A DNA stretch of 64,000 nucleotides from a virus: IMG/VR virus record IMGVR_UViG_3300030044_000014, positions 51,220-115,219 of that record; one strand, 5' to 3'. Positions 28,924 through 34,790 of this stretch are shown here, in pieces (position 1 is the stretch's first letter; each line of letters opens with the position of its first letter). Position numbers and translations under genes: made by a program. Under the pieces are notes generated by a model. The model saw only the letters and a list, made by a program, of their open reading frames with translations, ran no database searches and was not told the DNA's origin.

Positions 28924-29141
28924 AGAAAAACCACCACGCCACCCTCACCAAGCGCCAATTCGAGGACTTCGCTCCTTACAAGGACAAAATCCAGAACTCA
29001 CAGGTCTACCGCTTTCACTCATCAGGCGCACAACTATCTGTCCGCGCCTCCGTCGCGGCCAACGGGCTCCACTACATCTCCACAAACATGGCCCCCGCTA
29101 GCCTCATAATAATCTTGATTAAACTGGGCCTTCACCTATGA
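28920..29141 (+). CDS. Array microprotein 2 (LLxKLGI family), 73 aa
   Basis: The motif is the extreme C-terminus: SLIIILIKLGLHL. The first 55 residues are basic and polar (KKNHHATLTKRQFEDF). Codons are C-rich and unlike the structural genes. ATGA overlaps at both ends. Confidence 0.65.
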   Translation: MKKNHHATLTKRQFEDFAPYKDKIQNSQVYRFHSSGAQLSVRASVAANGLHYISTNMAPASLIIILIKLGLHL

Positions 29142-29296
29142 ATGACTACATGACTAAACTAAAACACTACTCTCAGCTCTACATGTTCCTCAAACAATTG
29201 GGCCTATCCGCTCCACTCGTCATGAACTCCAACGACGTCCACAACATTCACTTTGACGGGCAGACCCTCTCCTACTCTGGGACCACATCATGGTAG
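29138..29296 (+). CDS. Array microprotein 3 (LLxKLGI family), 52 aa
   Basis: SQLYMFLKQLGLSAPLVMNS carries a clear motif; a short strand-like tail (IHFDGQTLSYSG) follows. Below usual gene-finder length, supported by 4-nt and 7-nt overlaps with its neighbours and by the motif. Confidence 0.65.
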   Translation: MNDYMTKLKHYSQLYMFLKQLGLSAPLVMNSNDVHNIHFDGQTLSYSGTTSW

Positions 29297-29544
29297 TAGC
29301 CGAACGCCCACTCACCTGTCAAATTGAGATGAACTATGGAAACGTCGACATCTCGTTCGTGGTTCCTCATCGTGCTCACGAGTCCAAACTTCCGCAGCTA
29401 CAACAGGCCCTCTACTCTTCGCTCTACCAGCGATTCATCGGGCAAAGACAGACCTCGGCCCGCCTCGATGAGATGCGATCGATCGTGGACTCGACGGCTC
29501 CACTTCTCTATCTACTCCTTCAACTTGGCGTGAGGATAGCATGA
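29290..29544 (+). CDS. Array microprotein 4 (LLxKLGI family), 84 aa
   Basis: Motif at the very C-terminus: APLLYLLLQLGVRIA. The front part (~1-65) has a beta-strand pair (CQIEMNYGNVDISFVV) and a charged helix. Stop overlaps the next ATG. Confidence 0.65.
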   Translation: MVVAERPLTCQIEMNYGNVDISFVVPHRAHESKLPQLQQALYSSLYQRFIGQRQTSARLDEMRSIVDSTAPLLYLLLQLGVRIA

Positions 29545-29690
29545 TCCACGTCCTTACTCCTGAGGAGTTCTCACACTTCGTCGACCTATGGAATATCTTG
29601 GGTAAACTCAAGGCCATGCCGTCCTACAGCATCGTCTACCATCGGGACCGATCTGGCCGCTGCACCGAAGTACATGTGGAGTTCCCATGA
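29541..29690 (+). CDS. Array microprotein 5 (LLxKLGI family), 49 aa
   Basis: FVDLWNILGKLKAMPSYSI carries the motif with W and G shifts; the tail YHRDRSGRCTEVHVEF looks like a beta-hairpin. Overlaps both neighbours by four bases. Confidence 0.6.
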   Translation: MIHVLTPEEFSHFVDLWNILGKLKAMPSYSIVYHRDRSGRCTEVHVEFP

Positions 29691-29860
29691 GCTACATTCC
29701 TTGCTCGTGCGACGACCTCGTCGGAGCACCTATCACCGAGATCAATGTCAAGGCACTTCCGCTCATCAAGCTCTTGCATAAACTTCTCCACGGGAACAGG
29801 CCTCACCGTCTTGACCCGTACTGGGAGCCGGACGACTACTATGACACAGGTGTATCGTGA
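29687..29860 (+). CDS. Array microprotein 6 (LLxKLGI family), 57 aa
   Basis: ALPLIKLLHKLLHGNRPHRL contains the motif in a variant ending in LHG; preceded by a Cys pair (PCSCDD) and followed by an acidic Tyr-rich tail (EPDDYYD). Its TGA overlaps the GTG of the next gene. Confidence 0.6.
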   Translation: MSYIPCSCDDLVGAPITEINVKALPLIKLLHKLLHGNRPHRLDPYWEPDDYYDTGVS

Positions 29861-30003
29861 GACTTCACGGCATCTCTATAGAGTTCAAAGACTCCGAGTA
29901 TCGAGGAGTCAGTACTCTTCACTGCACGCGTGCTCTTCCACGGCTTCTGAACCTAATGTTTCAGCTGAACCTCATCAAGGGCTTCTCGGTGACCGAGCTA
30001 TGA
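29857..30003 (+). CDS. Array microprotein 7 (LLxKLGI family), 48 aa
   Basis: GTG start overlapping the previous stop (GTGA). LPRLLNLMFQLNLIKGFSV is the motif, close to the C-terminus. Overlaps the next ATG by four bases. Confidence 0.6.
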   Translation: MRLHGISIEFKDSEYRGVSTLHCTRALPRLLNLMFQLNLIKGFSVTEL

Positions 30004-30206
30004 GCTTGTTTCAGAAGTGGAGCCACTACAGGTATATTGGCGAGACCGACGATGAGTTCCGGACCCGTATCATCGGGGATGCGAACCAGCGCTTCAACAT
30101 GATCATCGTCTTAGCCAAGCTCGGTATTCAGGAAGCTAGAGATCAGCTGAGCAAGGCCGGAGTTGAGTGGGCGAGCGACAGATGGTTTAACGACGGCGGA
30201 CGATAG
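30000..30206 (+). CDS. Array microprotein 8 (LLxKLGI family), 68 aa
   Basis: RFNMIIVLAKLGIQEARDQL carries the motif after a charged N-terminal half; Trp-containing tail. Last gene of the coupled array. A longer in-frame reading to 29745 lies antiphase to two array genes and is rejected. Confidence 0.65.
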   Translation: MSLFQKWSHYRYIGETDDEFRTRIIGDANQRFNMIIVLAKLGIQEARDQLSKAGVEWASDRWFNDGGR

Positions 30207-30219
30207 CCCAAAGTTCTAG

Positions 30220-30225
30220 TATAAT
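30220..30225 (+). promoter_or_regulatory. TATAAT box exactly 6 nt before ATG (leaderless start)
   Basis: TATAAT-AAAGAT-ATG for the gene at 30232; no ribosome site. Confidence 0.6.
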
Positions 30226-30231
30226 AAAGAT

Positions 30232-30525
30232 ATGGAATACTTGGCACTCTCAGCAAACGGTCAGTGGTCTTTACATAAGAACACTAACGACCACGATGCA
30301 GACTCGGTTGCTCCGCACACAGCGGACACACGACCGTATGAAGTATTTCAAGGACACTCGATGACGGGTCAACTCGCAGTTGACCACGGCAGTCAGGGTA
30401 CTCTCCACGATTTCGGCGGCGGTAGCCGACCGAAAGCAGAACACACCAAGCAAGCACGCATCGGACAACCGAATCACCCGGTAGACTCGATGTACAGTGA
30501 TCGTCACCCGGGCGACGGCGAATAG
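30232..30525 (+). CDS. Hypothetical His/Gly/Asp-rich protein, 97 aa
   Basis: Opens LALSANGQWSLHKN, echoing SKDGQWSFKK in the 5970 protein. The remainder is polar, His-, Gly- and Pro-rich and probably disordered. Likely leaderless. No family recognised. Confidence 0.6.
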   Translation: MEYLALSANGQWSLHKNTNDHDADSVAPHTADTRPYEVFQGHSMTGQLAVDHGSQGTLHDFGGGSRPKAEHTKQARIGQPNHPVDSMYSDRHPGDGE

Positions 30526-30531
30526 TATAAT
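30526..30531 (+). promoter_or_regulatory. TATAAT box exactly 6 nt before ATG (leaderless start)
   Basis: TATAAT-CGCCGC-ATG for the gene at 30538; it overlaps the stop of the preceding gene. Confidence 0.6.
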
Positions 30532-30537
30532 CGCCGC

Positions 30538-30786
30538 ATGGCGATTGTTCCAAAGACATTTGATCAGATAATGGGCGAGAGCATTGCTTCTTTGAGCAAG
30601 GCACTTGAGGTAGAGATGTTCTATGGACATCCACGCCCTGAGGAAAAGCTTTGCGGTTTGCTCAGCAAGCTTGGTATTAAGAGTGCTCGCAGCTTCAGCA
30701 TGTTTAAGTTTGAAGGACTTGACACAATTTTGAAGTCTGTTACGTTTGATAGCACTCAGCTCAAACTATGGAAAGATATTAAGTAA
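30538..30786 (+). CDS. LLxKLGI-family protein, 82 aa
   Basis: EEKLCGLLSKLGIKSARSFS is the archetypal motif, nearly the same as in the 35-residue gene at 31070 (LLAKLGIKSAR). A helical N-terminal part with FDQIMGESIASLSKAL precedes it. Probably leaderless. Confidence 0.72.
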   Translation: MAIVPKTFDQIMGESIASLSKALEVEMFYGHPRPEEKLCGLLSKLGIKSARSFSMFKFEGLDTILKSVTFDSTQLKLWKDIK

Positions 30787-30858
30787 CTTAGTTCTAACTC
30801 ATTATATTGCATCTGGCAAGGGGCCCCGTCGAAGCGCGGGCGCTTAGGAGAAATACGA

Positions 30859-31077
30859 ATGCTGACAAATATGTTCGATAGCACTTCCACTCTGAAGCTG
30901 TTTCGTATTCTGTATCAACTGAACATCATCACTGATTTTTATCATAAGAAACATGCATTTTCGGCTCTGACTAAAATGATTAACCCGCCAGAGCCGAAAG
31001 AGAACTGGATTAGATTCGCCAGCGTAAGTCTTCAGATAGATTATATTGAGCTAATACCGGTGACCAGACGTGGATGA
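30859..31077 (+). CDS. LLxKLGI-family protein, 72 aa
   Basis: TLKLFRILYQLNIITDFYHK carries the motif, then FSALTKMINPPEP. TTAGGAGAAATACG ribosome site. Stop overlaps the start of the next, shorter member by 8 nt. Confidence 0.7.
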   Translation: MLTNMFDSTSTLKLFRILYQLNIITDFYHKKHAFSALTKMINPPEPKENWIRFASVSLQIDYIELIPVTRRG

Positions 31078-31177
31078 TTACGTCGATCGACGCAAGTCAA
31101 CCAAGCTAAAGATCTTACTCGCGAAGCTTGGAATCAAGAGCGCACGCCCTGCTGTTTCAAGCTTATCAGGTTACTAA
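31070..31177 (+). CDS. Minimal LLxKLGI-family microprotein, 35 aa
   Basis: GTG start inside the end of the preceding gene. Nearly the whole chain is the motif: TKLKILLAKLGIKSARPAV. It shares KLGIKSAR with the 30538 protein. The smallest family member, which shows the motif can stand alone. Confidence 0.58.
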   Translation: MDDYVDRRKSTKLKILLAKLGIKSARPAVSSLSGY

Positions 31178-31216
31178 TTGAGTTGAAATGTGTAAGCTGC
31201 AAAAGAATCAGCTTGT

Positions 31217-31498
31217 CTACTTCTTGGCACGCTGAGACGACGTTAAGTCTTGAATATGGCGTTCAAGGGCCATCGACGCTTCAAAGTAAGCCTCGGCCTT
31301 TTCATAAGGTGTTAAACACCCTTTAGTAGAAGGATCATAGGATACAAGAGTGAGCTGGTAGCGAACTGGCCCACCGTCTTCTGAGAGTTGTATTCTCTTT
31401 GTAACGGTCTCAATAGTACCTATGACTCTAAGACGCCTCAATAGCATATAGACATGATGCACTGAAGTAACTTGATCGGACGTCAATCTGTTGAACAT
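31217..31498 (-). CDS. LLxKLGI-family protein, 93 aa
   Basis: VHHVYMLLRRLRVIGTIETV carries the motif; the rest has strands (YQLTLVSYD) and a charged helix. AGAGGATGC ribosome site; overlaps the upstream member by 16 nt. Convergent with the 31070 gene. Confidence 0.68.
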   Translation of the reverse strand: MFNRLTSDQVTSVHHVYMLLRRLRVIGTIETVTKRIQLSEDGGPVRYQLTLVSYDPSTKGCLTPYEKAEAYFEASMALERHIQDLTSSQRAKK

Positions 31499-31668
31499 GC
31501 ATCCTCTGCAATCATCTTGCCAAGTCGAGCCATATAGTCAGTCCAGGTTGCTGCCGCAGGTTCAAATGATGAGCGAATGCCAAGGTCACGAAGAAAATAC
31601 AATAGTCGGAAATGTAGTTCCAACTTCTGTAGATCTTGTATCTTCTGGTACCGCCCAATCCGCGTCAT
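31483..31668 (-). CDS. Microprotein of the LLxKLGI family, 61 aa
   Basis: FRLLYFLRDLGIRSSFEPAA is a clear motif, followed by WTDYMARLGKMI as in several members. TAGGTAC ribosome site. Short upstream helix (YQKIQDLQKLEL). Confidence 0.68.
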   Translation of the reverse strand: MTRIGRYQKIQDLQKLELHFRLLYFLRDLGIRSSFEPAAATWTDYMARLGKMIAEDACSTD

Positions 31669-31676
31669 GTACCTAG

Positions 31677-31808
31677 TTATACTAGCTTCGACTTATGTGT
31701 GTATAGCAATTTGGCAAGAAAGAACTTTAGGTCAATAGCATAGTACAGATCGATTGCCTCTTTATTGTTCTTGAAACGAATAACAACAGGGCGCTTTTGA
31801 TCTTTCAT
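31677..31808 (-). CDS. Basic microprotein, 43 aa
   Basis: RPVVIRFKNNKEAIDLYYAI then FFLAKLLYTHKSKL, possibly a degenerate family motif at the C-terminus. AAGGAAGTAC ribosome site. Confidence 0.52.
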   Translation of the reverse strand: MKDQKRPVVIRFKNNKEAIDLYYAIDLKFFLAKLLYTHKSKLV

Positions 31809-31837
31809 AAGTACTTCCTTTGATGAGGACCTAGTAC

Positions 31838-32101
31838 TTATATTTTATCAGGTTCTTCGGAAAGCATCTCTTCTATAAGCTTATCGCCTAGCTTTTGTTC
31901 GTATAGGTCTTTCAGCAGCTTATCGTATGTAGATGTTCTTAGGTTGTAGCCGTACTTCTGTTCCCGGCGCATTTTGTTCTTAGGTCCGCCTAGTGTGCCC
32001 TGAAGATAAGAGATATCGTCACAGCTTACGAAACGTAGTTCAGATTTGATCTTGTCAACAACTAGTTGTTCTCTTCTAATGTCTTCTGTGTCGAACGCCA
32101 T
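31838..32101 (-). CDS. Hypothetical protein, 87 aa
   Basis: GGGAGATGG ribosome site. Basic, helical (KMRREQKYGYNLR, YDKLLKDLYEQKLGDKLI) with an acidic end. No family recognised. Confidence 0.6.
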   Translation of the reverse strand: MAFDTEDIRREQLVVDKIKSELRFVSCDDISYLQGTLGGPKNKMRREQKYGYNLRTSTYDKLLKDLYEQKLGDKLIEEMLSEEPDKI

Positions 32102-32120
32102 ACCATCTCCCAAGACACTC

Positions 32121-32222
32121 TCACTTGATCTTCAATAAACGATACATAAAAGTAATGAGATGATACTTCGCCTGATCTTGCTTATGTCGAAGGAATAAGT
32201 CAGTTACTACTGCTTGTCCCAT
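32121..32222 (-). CDS. Possible microprotein ending in a family-like motif, 33 aa
   Basis: Ends KYHLITFMYRLLKIK, resembling the C-terminal placement of the motif in array proteins 2 and 4. Ribosome site weak; start overlaps the upstream gene by 16 nt. Confidence 0.35.
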   Translation of the reverse strand: MGQAVVTDLFLRHKQDQAKYHLITFMYRLLKIK

Positions 32223-32452
32223 CGATGCTGCTCGATGTCCAGGGGTTCCTGCTCGTCCACAAGAGCATGATGTGTTATGACATCCAAAGCCATTTTTGCT
32301 CTTTGTGCTGGTGACGGTGGGTTCGGGTACAGAAACTCCGGGAGACACATTGCTTTGAACGGACATACTTTACACCTTTGCGATTCCATGCACTTCCCGT
32401 CTAGGGAAGCAATCTGTTCTAAAATTGTTGAGTCATTTTTACTTAGTGCCAT
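32207..32452 (-). CDS. Small Cys-cluster protein, 81 aa
   Basis: Residues ~5-40 have C-x5-6-C-x2-C-P-x4-C (KCMESQRCKVCPFKAMC). The upstream gene shows the same pattern, so the two are paralogues. Such four-Cys sites may hold zinc or an iron-sulfur cluster. Start at 32452 preferred over 32488. Confidence 0.62.
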   Translation of the reverse strand: MALSKNDSTILEQIASLDGKCMESQRCKVCPFKAMCLPEFLYPNPPSPAQRAKMALDVITHHALVDEQEPLDIEQHRWDKQ

Positions 32453-32702
32453 CTGGCTCTCCAAGCAAATCATCAACAGCTTTATCAATCAGTATACGTG
32501 AGGCGACTTCTTTATATTTAGCGTCGGCCTGCTCTTCAGATAGATCTTCTACCCCAAGGGCTTCCACACATGACAAGAATGAGCCGTTTGATTTCTTTTT
32601 GAGCTTAGACAACGGACAGGACTTACAGATGGACGGTTTGGCCCACAGGGTACAAGAGCCCTCGGAATCTACGATTTTCTTCAATATGTCCATGCTATCC
32701 AT
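32439..32702 (-). CDS. Small Cys-cluster protein, 87 aa
   Basis: ILKKIVDSEGSC then ICKSCPLSKL and FLSC give the same spacing type as the downstream paralogue. C-terminal half is an acidic helix. Ribosome site AGGATCA is distant, so the ATG at 32693 is also possible. Confidence 0.62.
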   Translation of the reverse strand: MDSMDILKKIVDSEGSCTLWAKPSICKSCPLSKLKKKSNGSFLSCVEALGVEDLSEEQADAKYKEVASRILIDKAVDDLLGEPDGTK

Positions 32703-32754
32703 TTGTTTCAGATGATCCTAAAGAAGATTATACAGTACCTATTAACTAGGATGA

Positions 32755-32760
32755 TATAAT
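32755..32760 (+). promoter_or_regulatory. TATAAT box exactly 6 nt before ATG (leaderless start)
   Basis: TATAAT-GTGTCA-ATG for the endonuclease at 32767; this spacing decides the start against the GTG at 32761. Confidence 0.6.
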
Positions 32761-32766
32761 GTGTCA

Positions 32767-33258
32767 ATGGAAGAGACAAAGTATTGTCAGTACTGCGATA
32801 AGAATAAACCACTAGATGCATTTCAAAAGAGTCGTGCTAAGTGCAGACCTTGTAGAACTCTTGAGACCAAGAAGTGGAAACAAGAGAATTCTGACCAGCA
32901 TTATCTATATCAAAAAGAGTATAAGGCAAAACGATATAAGTCGGATCTCAACTTTAAGATTAAGGTCATCTTAAGATCTCGTGTTCGTAAATTTCTCAAG
33001 AACAATTGGAAGAGTGGGTCGTCAGTCGACATGCTCGGTTGCTCTGTAGAAGATTTTAAGTTACATATAGAGTCAAAGTGGCAAGAAGGAATGTCGTGGG
33101 ATAACTGGTCAAAACTTGGCTGGCATCTAGACCACATACTTCCTCTAGACTCATTCGATCTTTCTAAACCAGAAGATATGGCTAAGGCATGCCACTTCAC
33201 GAATCTCCAACCGTTATGGGCTCTAGAGAATTGTATTAAGTCAAACAAGGTAGAATAA
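32767..33258 (+). CDS. HNH homing endonuclease
   Basis: 163 residues. CQYCDKNK and CRPC zinc finger, then GWHLDHILPLDSFDL, ACHFTNLQPLWALEN: HNH nuclease core with the N-terminal finger domain. Sibling of the gene at 36934 (GWHIDHIDPL, ACNFKNLQPLW). Opens the plus-strand late block. Likely leaderless. Confidence 0.88.
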   Translation: MEETKYCQYCDKNKPLDAFQKSRAKCRPCRTLETKKWKQENSDQHYLYQKEYKAKRYKSDLNFKIKVILRSRVRKFLKNNWKSGSSVDMLGCSVEDFKLHIESKWQEGMSWDNWSKLGWHLDHILPLDSFDLSKPEDMAKACHFTNLQPLWALENCIKSNKVE

Positions 33259-33262
33259 AGCC

Positions 33263-34087
33263 ATGAGTATGGATCGCCCGAACCAACAGTTTCCGAACCC
33301 ACCCGCGACCTCAGTCACCTCGACTCCGTCGCCGATGCCGATCTATCTTCCAGATCCTAGTATCAAGGGTGCCAGTTTCGATCAACTCCTTTCTCAACGT
33401 GGAATTCGCTTCATTCACTACAAAGCGATTCCTTGCATGAACATCAAGAGCACTGACTTTGAAGCTCATGAGCCTGACTGTCAGTTCTGCGATGACTCAG
33501 GAATTATCTACTACGCTCAAAACGAGATCTGGGGCGTATTTTCAGGAAATAGTATAGAGAAGACGTTTGAAGCCCACGGTGTGTGGGAGACTGGTAGCGC
33601 AGTCGTAACGCTTCCTACAACGTACCCAGACGGCACGCAAGCAGACTTCAATACCTTTGACAGGCTAGAGATGCCGGATTACACCGTGCGCCTCTGGGAG
33701 CTTAAGGGATATGAGCCTCGTCCCGGCAACATACAAGAGCTTCGTTATCCCGTTGAGAAGGTTGAGTTCGCATCTACAATTGTAGATGGAGTCCAGACTT
33801 TTTATTATCCAGATGTTGACTTCACGGTGAACGCCGACGGTCAGATCGTTTGGATAGATGGCCGTCAGCCAGAGTATAGTGCTGCTTTAGAGCGTGGTGC
33901 TGTTGTTGGTTGGGCGTATTTCGCTAAGCCAGTCTATGTGGTTCTCCAGTCACTTCGTGAACTTAGAATCACACAGGAACTCGTCGGCGGAGTAAAAACC
34001 GCTATACGCTTGCCTCAACAAATCCTTGTTAGACGCGACTTTATGGTGGGTTCTGGTGAAAAGATTGTTAATGCCCCTATACGCTGA
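33263..34087 (+). CDS. Putative virion (neck/head-completion) protein, 274 aa
   Basis: Pro-rich start, then HYKAIPCMNIKS, HEPDCQFCDDSG with a CxxC knuckle, and a beta-rich remainder (VTLPTTYPDG, YTVRLWELKG). I recognise no named family, but position directly before tail genes suggests a head-tail joining or adaptor protein. AAGGTAG ribosome site within the end of the endonuclease gene. Confidence 0.6.
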   Translation: MSMDRPNQQFPNPPATSVTSTPSPMPIYLPDPSIKGASFDQLLSQRGIRFIHYKAIPCMNIKSTDFEAHEPDCQFCDDSGIIYYAQNEIWGVFSGNSIEKTFEAHGVWETGSAVVTLPTTYPDGTQADFNTFDRLEMPDYTVRLWELKGYEPRPGNIQELRYPVEKVEFASTIVDGVQTFYYPDVDFTVNADGQIVWIDGRQPEYSAALERGAVVGWAYFAKPVYVVLQSLRELRITQELVGGVKTAIRLPQQILVRRDFMVGSGEKIVNAPIR

Positions 34088-34148
34088 GTTAAGCTCGATC
34101 TTGAGTTATAATGAACCTATCGAGTTGACGGGAGCTAATTAAACTTAT

Positions 34149-34790
34149 ATGATAAACTATAGCGATAAAATGAAAATTGCTAGACTATCTAATCCACTGA
34201 AAATGGATACAGTTTATCGTTGTTTTTGTGATACCTGCGGTAAAGATAGGGGCTATAAGCGCAAAGTGGATGCTAATAGGTCATGTTCTTCATGCGTTGC
34301 AAAGCAGCGCGTTATTTCAGAGGAAACTAAAGTTAGAATTAGCGATAGTATTAAAAAGTTGCCACCAATTTCAAAAGAATCTAGACTTAAGGCTGGATTA
34401 AAATTAAAGGGCAGAAAAGTCTCCTTAGAGACTAAGAAAAAATTAAGTTGCATAAAGAGATCTATACCTATAGATCAATTTGATGATTTTTTAAACCCTA
34501 TTAATAAAAGAGATAGGGATTTAATATATAAGAGTGGTCTATCTAAGTCAATTTACGAACGAGATAACTTCAGTTGTCAAGTTTGCTATAAAAATGGTAA
34601 ACTCGTTGCTCACCATAAGAATGGTTTTGACCTATTTCCTCAAGAGCGCTTTGATGTTAACAACATAATAACTTTATGCAATAATTGTCATCAAAAGTTT
34701 CATAAAAAATTTGGTTATAAAAACAACACCAAAGATCAATTTCAATTATTTTTAAGTGAGGTTGTAAGTGCCAACAGCAGTCTCACGTAA
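34149..34790 (+). CDS. HNH homing endonuclease with NUMOD3-like repeats
   Basis: 213 residues. SEETKVRISDSIKK, SKESRLKAGLKLKG and SLETKKKLS are NUMOD3-type DNA-binding repeats; then a C-terminal HNH core with CQVC, VAHHKNG and NIITLCNNCHQKFHK. AT-rich. It lies in the leader between a TATAAT box (34107) and the Nudix-fusion gene, whose first 23 nt it overlaps. Confidence 0.87.
   Translation: MINYSDKMKIARLSNPLKMDTVYRCFCDTCGKDRGYKRKVDANRSCSSCVAKQRVISEETKVRISDSIKKLPPISKESRLKAGLKLKGRKVSLETKKKLSCIKRSIPIDQFDDFLNPINKRDRDLIYKSGLSKSIYERDNFSCQVCYKNGKLVAHHKNGFDLFPQERFDVNNIITLCNNCHQKFHKKFGYKNNTKDQFQLFLSEVVSANSSLT

Noticed and set aside
28656-28958. 100-codon minus-strand frame opposite the array start
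   Set aside because: Antisense to two coupled array genes, with no ribosome site and no motif.
29745-29999. N-terminal extension of array gene 8
   Set aside because: Overlaps array genes 6 and 7 throughout; the coupled ATG at 30000 is better supported.
32761-32766. GTG start two codons upstream of the 32767 endonuclease
   Set aside because: TATAAT spacing places the first transcribed base at the ATG, 32767.
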